Shown here one piece after another: positions 1 to 6,151 of a DNA stretch of 6,376 bases. The notes beneath the pieces were generated by a model. The model saw nothing but the letters and a program-made list of their open reading frames with translations, was not told the origin of the DNA and did no database searches. Both the position numbers and the translations under genes were made by a program. How positions within the stretch are numbered: the first letter of the stretch is position 1; the number at the start of each line of letters is the position of its first letter. The stretch comes from Bacteroidales bacterium (GTDB taxonomy: Bacteria; Bacteroidota; Bacteroidia; Bacteroidales; JAFGXI01): positions 1 to 6,376 of the forward strand of contig JALSQC010000416.1 of assembly GCA_026985625.1 (NCBI GenBank), read 5' to 3'.

Positions 1-1
1 T

Positions 2-1537
2 GCTAATGGTTGGCCAACACAAGCCGACGGTCACGGACCAACATTAGTTTATTGCGAAAATAATATTGGTTTAGACCAAAATAACTCTGCAAATTGGTCA
101 GTATCAAATACTTATGTTGATAGCTTAAATGGTCAGCCGGTATATGCTTCACCCGGAGCATCTGATAATATTTGTCAATTTGTAGATGTTGCAGTAACAC
201 AACCAATGAGTGGAGACGTTTATGGTTGCGACTTTACAGGAACCGATACGGTAAATATACAAATAACTAATTTAGGAAACGATACAATTACAGCAGTTGA
301 TACTATTTATGCTTATTATCAAATAGATACAAACCCTGTAGTTGCCGATACAATATTTGTAAATACAGATATGCTTCCAAACGGAACAATATCATTTACT
401 TTTGATCAAACGGCCGATTTTAGTGCACTTCAAACTTATAATTGGAAAGTTTGGGTAAATTATTCAGCCGATGCAAATCAAACAAACGATACTACAATGG
501 GAACACTTACTCATTACAAACCGGTAGTTGATTTAGGTCAAGATACTATTTACTCAAATCAACCCGATACAATAGTATTAGATGCAGGTGCAAATTGGGA
601 TTTATATAATTGGTCTGATGGTTCTACAAACCAAACATTATCAATTTCAACTTACGGAACATATTATGTTGACGTTACAGACACAAATGGTTGCTCTGCT
701 TCCGATACAGTATGGATAATGAACCCTCCAACATATTACGATGTAGCCTTAATCGATCCAGCAAACGGTTCGTCATTCAGTGCTTGTAATATCGGTGTAG
801 ATACTATTGAAATAGCAATACAAAATATGGGTAACGATATTACAGCAGTTGATACTATTTATGCTTATTATCAAATAGATGGAGGCTCTATAGTTGCAGA
901 TACTGTTTTTGTAAATTCTAATTTTGCAGCAGGTTCTACGTTAAATTTTGCATTTAATCAAACTTATGATTTTAGTGCTGTTCAAACTTATAATTTTAAA
1001 ATATGGATATCATACTTGCAAGATACTATTGCATCTAACGATACATCAATAGGAACTCTTACTCATTACGAACCTGTAATTGATTTAGGTCCCGATACAA
1101 TATGCACATCACAGCCTGATACAGTAGTATTAGATGCCGGTGCTGGTTTCGATACTTATACTTGGTTTAATGGTTCTACAAATCAAACATTTAATGTAAT
1201 AACTTATGGAACATATTATGTTGATGCTGTAGATTCTAACGGATGTTCTGCCAGCGATACAATAATAATTTATAATTGTACAGGAGTTAACGAAAATGCA
1301 GATATAGCATTTAACTTATATCCAAATCCAAATAACGGAACATTTACCGTAGAATTACCGGAATACACAAAAGATGTTCGTATCGAGATTATGAATATTC
1401 AAGGAGACGTTATTTATTCCGATGTATTAGTATCAAATCGAAATAATATTAATATTTCTAATTATTCAAAAGGAGTTTATTTTGTAAAACTAATATCCGA
1501 TAAAGCAGAAAAAATCGAAAAAATTATTATTCAATAA
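2..1537 (+). CDS. T9SS-secreted multidomain surface protein, C-terminal part (5' end outside window)
   Basis: The reading frame is open from base 2, so the true start lies upstream. About 511 codons are visible. Codons 1-57 (motifs WPTQADGHGPTL, NWS, GQPVYASPGA) look like the end of a lamin-tail domain, as found in secreted Bacteroidota proteins. Two copies of a roughly 182-residue module follow. Each has a CARDB-like beta domain (VNIQITNLGND, later ADTIFVN) and then a PKD/Ig-like domain (DLGxDTI, VLDAG, GTYYVD, NGCSASDT). The last ~77 residues are a type A T9SS sorting domain: NLYPNPNNGTF, then VRIEIMNIQGDVIYS, ISNYSKGVYFVKL and KIIIQ at the end. This domain is known to direct export across the outer membrane and is then removed, often with anchoring to the surface. 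The visible part is rich in Asp, Thr and Asn and very poor in Lys before the sorting domain. Any catalytic domain (nuclease, peptidase or adhesin) would be upstream, so the function is unknown. The stop codon is at 1535-1537. Confidence 0.93.
   Translation, partial: ANGWPTQADGHGPTLVYCENNIGLDQNNSANWSVSNTYVDSLNGQPVYASPGASDNICQFVDVAVTQPMSGDVYGCDFTGTDTVNIQITNLGNDTITAVDTIYAYYQIDTNPVVADTIFVNTDMLPNGTISFTFDQTADFSALQTYNWKVWVNYSADANQTNDTTMGTLTHYKPVVDLGQDTIYSNQPDTIVLDAGANWDLYNWSDGSTNQTLSISTYGTYYVDVTDTNGCSASDTVWIMNPPTYYDVALIDPANGSSFSACNIGVDTIEIAIQNMGNDITAVDTIYAYYQIDGGSIVADTVFVNSNFAAGSTLNFAFNQTYDFSAVQTYNFKIWISYLQDTIASNDTSIGTLTHYEPVIDLGPDTICTSQPDTVVLDAGAGFDTYTWFNGSTNQTFNVITYGTYYVDAVDSNGCSASDTIIIYNCTGVNENADIAFNLYPNPNNGTFTVELPEYTKDVRIEIMNIQGDVIYSDVLVSNRNNINISNYSKGVYFVKLISDKAEKIEKIIIQ
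179..724 (+). repeat. Tandem module copy A (CARDB-like plus PKD/Ig-like domain)
   Basis: This is the first of two in-frame copies inside the surface protein gene. The CARDB-like half runs to about 505 and the PKD/Ig-like half from about 521. The copy spacing is 555 bases at the start and 552 after a one-codon difference (NDTITAVD here, NDITAVD in copy B). Bases 287-328 are identical to 839-880, a 42-base exact direct repeat coding for ITAVDTIYAYYQID. Confidence 0.9.
734..1276 (+). repeat. Tandem module copy B (CARDB-like plus PKD/Ig-like domain)
   Basis: This is the second copy of the module starting at 179. It keeps the same order of motifs: an N-terminal YDVALIDP strand, NMGND, VDTIYAYYQID, ADTVFVN, THYEPVIDLGPDTI, VLDAG, GTYYVD and NGCSASDT. 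It differs from copy A by one codon in length and by scattered substitutions, many of them at third codon positions. The PKD/Ig-like half begins near 1073. The T9SS sorting domain follows after a short linker. Confidence 0.9.
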
Positions 1538-1555
1538 TAATTATAACTAAATTAT

Positions 1556-1597
1556 AAAGGAGACTGTTCAAAAAAAAAGAGCAGTCTCTTTTTTTTG
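1556..1597 (+). terminator. Intrinsic terminator after the T9SS cargo gene
   Basis: The arm GAGACTGTTC (1560-1569) pairs with GAGCAGTCTC (1579-1588) as a 10-bp stem with a single G-U wobble. The loop is nine A residues. Eight T residues (1589-1596) follow directly. Further A/G-T pairing of 1556-1559 with the T tract can lengthen the stem. It lies 18 bases after the stop codon, which fits rho-independent termination of the surface protein transcript. It is the only convincing terminator in the window. Confidence 0.9.
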
Positions 1598-1625
1598 CAT
1601 ACTAAAAAATTAAACACTATATTGC
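1594..1625 (+). promoter_or_regulatory. Candidate Bacteroidota-type promoter for the DUF4783-nadC-yihY unit
   Basis: TTTG at 1594-1597 could serve as a -33 element. After a 20-base spacer, TATATTGC at 1618-1625 resembles the Bacteroidota -7 consensus TAnnTTTG but is one T short. A start near 1632 would give a leader of about 38 bases before the ATG at 1670. The -33 element would overlap the T tract of the preceding terminator. The match is imperfect in a very AT-rich stretch, so this is only a candidate. A promoter is expected somewhere here because the terminator isolates the downstream genes. Confidence 0.3.
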
Positions 1626-1669
1626 ATTTTGGATTAATTTTTGATTAATAAACTATTTAAACAAAAAAT

Positions 1670-2059
1670 ATGAAAAAATTTAAATATATTTTATTAGTAA
1701 CATTTGCTTTTTTTTCGATATCGGCAATTAGCTTAAATGCTATCGACGGAAATATAATATCGGCAATAAAAGCCGGAAATGCCGTTGCATTATCGAAATA
1801 TTTTAATTCAAATATAGAACTATCAATATTAGATAACGAAGATGTTTACAGCAAATCTCAAGCACAAATAATTTTAAAAGATTTTTTTGCAAAACACAAA
1901 GTTTTATCGTTTAATGTTATCCATCAAGGAGGAAAAAACGAATCAAATTATTTAATTGGTAATTTAGCAACGTCAAACGGAACATTTAGAGTTTATTTTT
2001 TAGTAAAAACTGTAGGAAACAAAAAATTAATACAACAATTTAGAATAGAAAATGAATAA
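1670..2059 (+). CDS. Exported DUF4783 family protein (NTF2-like fold likely)
   Basis: This 129-residue protein has an N-terminal signal peptide: MKKFKY, a hydrophobic stretch over residues 7-22, and probable cleavage after LNA at residue 24. The mature part of about 105 residues matches the DUF4783 pattern as I know it: IISAIKAGNAVALSKYF, then VYSKSQAQIILKDFF, F.VIHQGG, NYLIGNL, GTFRVYFLVK and a C-terminal IQQFRIE. The pattern suggests a small alpha+beta NTF2-like fold that might bind a ligand in the periplasm, but no function is established. The start is supported by the signal peptide and by A-rich sequence just upstream. The gene ends inside the nadC start (overlap ATGAATAA, 2052-2059), so translation of the two is probably coupled. 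Confidence 0.85.
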   Translation: MKKFKYILLVTFAFFSISAISLNAIDGNIISAIKAGNAVALSKYFNSNIELSILDNEDVYSKSQAQIILKDFFAKHKVLSFNVIHQGGKNESNYLIGNLATSNGTFRVYFLVKTVGNKKLIQQFRIENE

Positions 2060-2897
2060 TTTTGATTACGAAACCTTCTTTTTAAATGCTTTAAACGAAG
2101 ATATACAAAAAGGAGATTATACTACATTAGCATGTGTAGATAAAACATCATACGGAAAAGCACAATTAATAGCAAAGCAAAACGGAATAATAGCAGGAAT
2201 TAATGTAATAAAAAAGTTTTATTTATTTTATAGTAAAAATTTCTCTATAAAAACATTTTATAACGATGGCGATGTTATTGCAAAAGGTGATATTATTTTT
2301 GAAATATCCGGAAAATCACAAGATATTTTATCTACCGAACGAATAGCCTTAAATATTTTACAAAGAATGTCGGGTATAGCTACAACAACAAAAATGTATG
2401 TTATAGAAACCGTAGGAACAAAAGCAAAAGTTTTAGATACCAGAAAAACAACCCCCGGATTCCGATTTCTCGAAAAAGAAGCAGTTCGTATAGGCGGAGG
2501 AGTCAATCATAGATTCGGATTATTTGATATGATTATGATTAAAGATAATCATATAGATTTTGCCGGAGGAATAGAAAAAGCCATTAAAAAAACAAAAAAA
2601 TATTTATCAGATAATAATCTTAATTTAAAAATAGAGATAGAAGCACGTAATTTTGACGAAATAAAAGAAATTATAAAAATCGGAGGAATAAACAGAATTA
2701 TGATAGATAATTTTTCTCCCGATGATTGTAAAAAAGCTGTAGAAATTATTAACGGAAAATACGAAACCGAGGCATCAGGCGGAATAACAATAGAAACTAT
2801 TAAAGATTATGCAAAAACCGGTGTAGATTTTATTTCGGTAGGAGCGTTAACACATAATTATAAAAGTTTAGATTTAAGTTTAAAAGCCGTTAAATAA
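2052..2897 (+). CDS. nadC: Quinolinate phosphoribosyltransferase (nicotinate-nucleotide diphosphorylase, carboxylating)
   Basis: This cytoplasmic enzyme converts quinolinate and PRPP to nicotinate mononucleotide, CO2 and diphosphate, a step of de novo NAD synthesis. At 281 residues it has the usual length for the family. The N-terminal domain (about 1-110) carries NEDIQKGDYTT and ends in ERIALNILQRMSGIAT (96-111). The alpha/beta-barrel domain holds the PRPP- and quinolinate-binding signatures: DTRKTTPGFR (129-138), EKEAVRIGGGVNHRFGLFD (141-159), IMIKDNH (161-167), EIEAR (195-199), MIDN (217-220), EASGGI (240-245) and GVDFISVGALTH (257-268). All expected catalytic Arg, Lys and His residues appear present. 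The ATG overlaps the end of the DUF4783 gene by 8 bases, and yihY follows 4 bases after the stop. The other NAD genes, nadA and nadB, are not in the window. Confidence 0.97.
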   Translation: MNNFDYETFFLNALNEDIQKGDYTTLACVDKTSYGKAQLIAKQNGIIAGINVIKKFYLFYSKNFSIKTFYNDGDVIAKGDIIFEISGKSQDILSTERIALNILQRMSGIATTTKMYVIETVGTKAKVLDTRKTTPGFRFLEKEAVRIGGGVNHRFGLFDMIMIKDNHIDFAGGIEKAIKKTKKYLSDNNLNLKIEIEARNFDEIKEIIKIGGINRIMIDNFSPDDCKKAVEIINGKYETEASGGITIETIKDYAKTGVDFISVGALTHNYKSLDLSLKAVK

Positions 2898-2901
2898 AAA
2901 T

Positions 2902-3861
2902 ATGTCGAAAATTGCATTAAAAAAATCGTTAATAGTCTCAAAAATCGAGGAAACTAAAGAATATCTAATAAAAAAATCAAAAAAAATAATTTTACCCGGA
3001 AAAAGTAAAATCACTTTATACGAAATAAGTAGTTTTTTAATTACAGCAATAGGAAAAGGAAAAATATCGATACGTGCATCTTCAATTGCTTTTAAAATGT
3101 TTTTAGCTGTTTTTCCCGCAATTATATTTTTATTTACATTAATACCATATATACCTATTGATAATTTTCAAGATCAATTACTCGAACTTTTTAAAAGTTT
3201 TATGCCCAGAGAAGCATATTTGAGTGTTCGCGATACAATTATTGATATAGCAGTACATAAAAGAGGAGGATTACTCTCGGTAGGATTTATATCGGCAATG
3301 TATTTTGCAACTAATGGAATAAATGCCATTATTACGGCATTTAACGAAACATCGTTATCGTTAGAAACAAGAAAATGGCTAAAAAAAAGACTAATATCAA
3401 TTTTTTTAGTTGTTATTTTAACCGTATTAGTAACTATAGCCATAGCAATTATAACTTTTAGCGGATTTTTTTTCGATTATCTGGTAAAAAAAGACATATT
3501 ACAAATAAATGTTACTTATTACTTATTAATAGCAGCAAAATGGTTAATAGTAATAGCACTATCATATTTTGCTATTTCGTTTATATATTATTTGGCTCCC
3601 GCCAAAAAAAACGATTGGAAATTTTTTTCGTTAGGCTCTTCAATAGCAACTATATTAACAATGATTATATCAATAGGTTTCTCTATATTTGTAAATAATT
3701 TTGGACAATATAACAAACTTTACGGATCAATAGGAACACTAATAGTAATTTTAATTTGGATATACTTAAACGCTTTTATTTTATTAATAGGATTCGAAAT
3801 AAATGCAAGTATAAAAAATGTACATATTAAACGAAATTTAAAAAAACTTGAAAATATTTAA
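2902..3861 (+). CDS. YihY/virulence factor BrkB family inner-membrane protein
   Basis: This is a 319-residue integral membrane protein with about six hydrophobic segments, near residues 64-84, 123-145, 165-192, 204-231, 240-265 and 274-300. A Lys-rich N-terminal cytoplasmic stretch precedes them. Family signatures visible are RASSIAFKMFLAVFPAIIF (58-76), ATNGINAIITAFN (136-148), YLAPAK (230-235), and the C-terminal block that opens with YGSIGTLIVILIWIYL (274-289) and closes with GFEINA (297-302). Some family members were once called ribonuclease BN (rbn), a name now given to an unrelated enzyme. The real function is unsettled, with transporter-like roles proposed. The gene starts 4 bases after nadC and is probably co-transcribed with it. 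I see no GC-rich hairpin after its stop. Confidence 0.93.
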   Translation: MSKIALKKSLIVSKIEETKEYLIKKSKKIILPGKSKITLYEISSFLITAIGKGKISIRASSIAFKMFLAVFPAIIFLFTLIPYIPIDNFQDQLLELFKSFMPREAYLSVRDTIIDIAVHKRGGLLSVGFISAMYFATNGINAIITAFNETSLSLETRKWLKKRLISIFLVVILTVLVTIAIAIITFSGFFFDYLVKKDILQINVTYYLLIAAKWLIVIALSYFAISFIYYLAPAKKNDWKFFSLGSSIATILTMIISIGFSIFVNNFGQYNKLYGSIGTLIVILIWIYLNAFILLIGFEINASIKNVHIKRNLKKLENI

Positions 3862-3873
3862 CTAAAATTTATA

Positions 3874-3901
3874 TTGTTAATACTAAAAAAATATATCTTT
3901 A
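3874..3901 (+). promoter_or_regulatory. Candidate Bacteroidota-type promoter for the 3970-6376 gene cluster
   Basis: TTG at 3874-3876 and TATCTTTA at 3894-3901 are separated by 17 bases. They resemble the Bacteroidota -33 TTG and -7 TAnnTTTG elements, with the last base of the -7 box mismatched. Transcription would start near 3908, leaving a leader of about 60 bases before the ATG at 3970. The gap 3862-3969 is almost pure A/T, so chance matches are likely. Read-through from yihY is the alternative, since no terminator is visible in the gap. Confidence 0.3.
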
Positions 3902-3948
3902 TCAAAAAAAACTTGAAAAAACAATAACTTTATTATATATTAACAAGC

Positions 3949-3962
3949 ATTTTTGCAAAAAT
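3949..3962. repeat. 14-base perfect palindrome just before a start codon
   Basis: ATTTTTGCAAAAAT is its own reverse complement and ends 7 bases before the ATG at 3970. It could be an operator-like site. Its left half (CATTTTTG, 3948-3955) is also one mismatch from a TAnnTTTG -7 box. The core TTTTGCAAAA also occurs inside the DUF4783 coding sequence near 1884-1895, where it encodes Phe-Ala-Lys, so chance is a good explanation in this composition. Confidence 0.25.
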
Positions 3963-3969
3963 ATTTTTT

Positions 3970-4386
3970 ATGAAAAATTTATTATTAATATTATTTTTTA
4001 TATCAGGACACATAAGTTTCTCGCAGAATAATGCTGTTGATTTTAATACATTAGTAGTTAAAGACGGCTTATATTATTATAAAAATAACAAAAAACCTTA
4101 TACAGGACAATGTTATACACTATATAAATCAGGCGAAAAAGGTTTGGGAGGAAACATAAAAAACGGAAAAAAAGACGGCGATTGGATTTGGTGGTATAAA
4201 AACGGAACAAAAAAACGTTTTGCTCATTATGTTGACGGAATGTTAGACGGCAAAAGCACCTTTTGGTATAAAAACGGTAATAAAAAATCCGAAATAATTT
4301 TTAGCGAAAACCGTAACATAAGACAAATATCGTATAACGAAAAAGGAAAACGTATTGCAAACCCCTCATTTTCAAAATTTCATTAA
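3970..4386 (+). CDS. Exported MORN-like repeat protein (YwqK-type 'antitoxin' repeat family)
   Basis: This 138-residue protein has a signal peptide (MKNLLLILFFISGHISFSQ, residues 1-19). The rest is built from MORN_2-type repeats: KPYTGQCYTLYKSGEKGLGGNIKNGKKDG (42-70), DWIWWYKNGTKKRFAHYVDGMLDG (71-94) and KSTFWYKNGNKKSEIIFSEN (95-114), with a weak final copy (SYNEKGKR). The repeat period of 24 residues is also seen in the DNA: the 14 bases at 4192-4205 recur exactly at 4264-4277. Databases often label such proteins 'toxin-antitoxin system YwqK family antitoxin'. No toxin gene is adjacent and the protein is exported, so an antitoxin role is unlikely here. A periplasmic or surface binding role is a guess. 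The next gene starts 2 bases after the stop. Confidence 0.85.
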   Translation: MKNLLLILFFISGHISFSQNNAVDFNTLVVKDGLYYYKNNKKPYTGQCYTLYKSGEKGLGGNIKNGKKDGDWIWWYKNGTKKRFAHYVDGMLDGKSTFWYKNGNKKSEIIFSENRNIRQISYNEKGKRIANPSFSKFH

Positions 4387-4388
4387 CT

Positions 4389-4775
4389 ATGAGAACAAAA
4401 AATATATTACTTGTATTATCGTTATTCTTTGTAATTATTAGTTTATCGAACTGTGCAAAGAAAAAAGAAAATTTATTAATAGGTTCGTGGGATAATGTTC
4501 CCTTAACTGAAGAAGATACTGCACATACAGAAATATGGAAATTCGATGCAGGAGGCAATTTTACTTATAATAAAGATTCCTCCGAATATACGGGCAGCTA
4601 TACTTTTATATCAAAAACATTTAATTCTTTTGCCGATATTACAGGTGTTGATAAAGCAATGGGTAAAAATTATTACTTCGACGGACTATATAAAATCGAA
4701 AAAATAGATAAAGATGTCTTGGTTTTACAATGCGAAGAACCATACCGTCATAAAGAATTTACAAGAAAAGATTAA
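4389..4775 (+). CDS. Lipocalin-like lipoprotein
   Basis: This 128-residue protein has a lipoprotein signal peptide: MRTK, a hydrophobic stretch over residues 6-18, and the lipobox LSNC with the lipidated Cys at residue 22. The mature part is a small beta-rich domain of the lipocalin-like type. It has L.GSW (29-34), EIWKFDAGGNFTYN (48-61), YTGSYTF, YKIEKIDKDVLVLQ and a closing KEFTRK, the GxW...F...G order usual for these Bacteroidota proteins. Cys22 is followed by AKKKE rather than an acidic surface-export signal, which favours a periplasm-facing anchor. The ligand is unknown. It lies 2 bases after the MORN-like gene and 2 bases before radA, so all three are probably in one transcript. Confidence 0.8.
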   Translation: MRTKNILLVLSLFFVIISLSNCAKKKENLLIGSWDNVPLTEEDTAHTEIWKFDAGGNFTYNKDSSEYTGSYTFISKTFNSFADITGVDKAMGKNYYFDGLYKIEKIDKDVLVLQCEEPYRHKEFTRKD

Positions 4776-4777
4776 TT

Positions 4778-6130
4778 TTGGCTAAAATAAAATCGGCATA
4801 TTTTTGCCAAAATTGTGGAGCACAATCGGCAAAATGGATAGGAAAATGCCCGTCGTGTGGCGAGTGGAATACTTATATCGAAGAAGTTATATCAACCCCA
4901 AGCTCAAAAAAAAATATTACATTTAATTTAAAAGAAAGTAAGCCTATACAAATAAATAATGTATCGGCCGAAAAAACCAAACGAATAAATATAAAAAATA
5001 ACGAAATTAGCAGAGTTCTTGGAGGAGGAATAGTTCCCGGATCCTTAATTTTGCTTGGAGGAGAACCGGGAATAGGAAAATCTACATTACTTTTGCAAAT
5101 AGCTCTCGAGTCGGATAATAAAATTCTTTATGTTTCGGGCGAAGAAAGTGCCGAACAAATTAAAATTCGTGCCGATAGAATTAATAAAACAAAAAATAAA
5201 ACATACATTTTAAGCGATACTTTTTTAGAAAATATTATTAAACAAGCCGATAATCTACAACCCGAAATAATCGTAATAGACTCGATACAAACAATCTATA
5301 CCGAAAGAGTAGAGTCCTCACAAGGAACTATATCACAAATACGCGAGTGTGCCAATATTTTGCTTAAATATGCAAAACAAACCTCTATACCAATATTTTT
5401 AATAGGACATATTAATAAAGACGGTAATATAGCAGGACCAAAAATTTTGGAACATATTGTTGATACGGTTTTACAATTTGAGGGAGACTTAAATTTTATG
5501 TATAGAATATTACGAACAAAAAAAAATCGCTTTGGTTCAACCTCCGAAATAGGAATTTTCGAGATGCAAGATTATGGACTTCGACAGGTTTCTAACCCAT
5601 CGGAATTACTACTTGGCAAAAACGACAATGAGCTTAGTGGAACAGCAATTGCAGCAAGTATCGAGGGTGTTCGTCCGTTTTTAATCGAAATACAATCGTT
5701 AGTTAGTTCGGCTGCTTACGGAAACCCGCAACGTTCATCTACAGGATTCGACTTGCGAAGATTAAATATGTTGCTTGCTGTTCTCGAAAAACGTGCAGGA
5801 TTTAGATTATCGACAAAAGATGTGTTCTTAAATATTGCCGGAGGATTTAAAATTAACGATACTTCTGTTGATTTAGCCGTAATTGTTGCCATTTACTCAT
5901 CGGATAATGATATTTTAATTAGCCCAAATATTTGTTTTGCAGGTGAGGTTGCTCTAACGGGAGAAATACGTGCAGTTAATAAAATAGAACAAAGAATAAA
6001 AGAAGCCGAACGCCTTGGATTTAAAAAAATATATATTTCGTCGGGAAATAAAAATTTTGATAAATCAAAATATAAAATTAAAATATTATCGTTTGCAAGC
6101 GTAAGCGATTTATTAGATGAATTGTTTTAA
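4778..6130 (+). CDS. radA: DNA repair protein RadA (Sms), with TTG start
   Basis: RadA is a hexameric RecA-like ATPase that promotes branch migration and processing of recombination intermediates. At 450 residues this copy is full length. The domains in order are: a C4 zinc finger (Cys10, 13, 24 and 27, in FCQNCGAQSAKWIGKCPSCG); an ATPase core with Walker A GEPGIGKS (95-102), SGEES (120-124) and Walker B IIVIDS ending at Asp168/Ser169; the RadA-specific KNRFG motif (249-253); and a Lon-protease-like C-terminal domain (about 270-450, with RPFLIEIQSLV, GGFKINDTSVDLAV and AGEVALTGEIRAV). The start is TTG at 4778. It gives the usual MAK...FxCQNCG N-terminus, and the first in-frame ATG is only at residue 241, past the zinc finger and Walker motifs. 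No Shine-Dalgarno sequence is seen. The gene begins 2 bases after the lipoprotein stop. Confidence 0.97.
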   Translation: MAKIKSAYFCQNCGAQSAKWIGKCPSCGEWNTYIEEVISTPSSKKNITFNLKESKPIQINNVSAEKTKRINIKNNEISRVLGGGIVPGSLILLGGEPGIGKSTLLLQIALESDNKILYVSGEESAEQIKIRADRINKTKNKTYILSDTFLENIIKQADNLQPEIIVIDSIQTIYTERVESSQGTISQIRECANILLKYAKQTSIPIFLIGHINKDGNIAGPKILEHIVDTVLQFEGDLNFMYRILRTKKNRFGSTSEIGIFEMQDYGLRQVSNPSELLLGKNDNELSGTAIAASIEGVRPFLIEIQSLVSSAAYGNPQRSSTGFDLRRLNMLLAVLEKRAGFRLSTKDVFLNIAGGFKINDTSVDLAVIVAIYSSDNDILISPNICFAGEVALTGEIRAVNKIEQRIKEAERLGFKKIYISSGNKNFDKSKYKIKILSFASVSDLLDELF

Positions 6131-6151
6131 TCTGTAAAAAAACAAAATATT

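Noticed and set aside
3..206. A minus-strand open frame of 67 codons at the left edge
   Set aside because: It lies opposite the lamin-tail end of the surface protein, whose frame continues unbroken through it with recognisable motifs. No promoter or family match is seen.
1633..1649. Two ATTAAT hexamers 5 bases apart, considered as an operator
   Set aside because: ATTAAT is self-complementary and very likely by chance in this AT-rich spacer. No second site elsewhere in the intergenic DNA supports it.
2258..2506. A minus-strand open frame opposite nadC
   Set aside because: It covers conserved nadC motifs on the other strand and reads as a mirror of them, so it is a shadow frame.
3174..3443. 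A minus-strand open frame opposite the YihY/BrkB gene
   Set aside because: The + strand frame encodes a clear membrane protein here, and the antisense frame has no recognisable domain.
3862..3969. Possible terminator or small RNA in the gap after yihY
   Set aside because: The gap is almost all A/T. I found no GC-containing stem followed by a T tract and no RNA-like structure. The short repeat AAAAAACTTGAAAA (near 3841 and again near 3906) is probably compositional.
4301..4558. A minus-strand open frame spanning the end of the MORN-like gene and the start of the lipoprotein
   Set aside because: It conflicts with two well-supported + strand genes and shows no domain. A low-GC sequence can yield such frames by chance.
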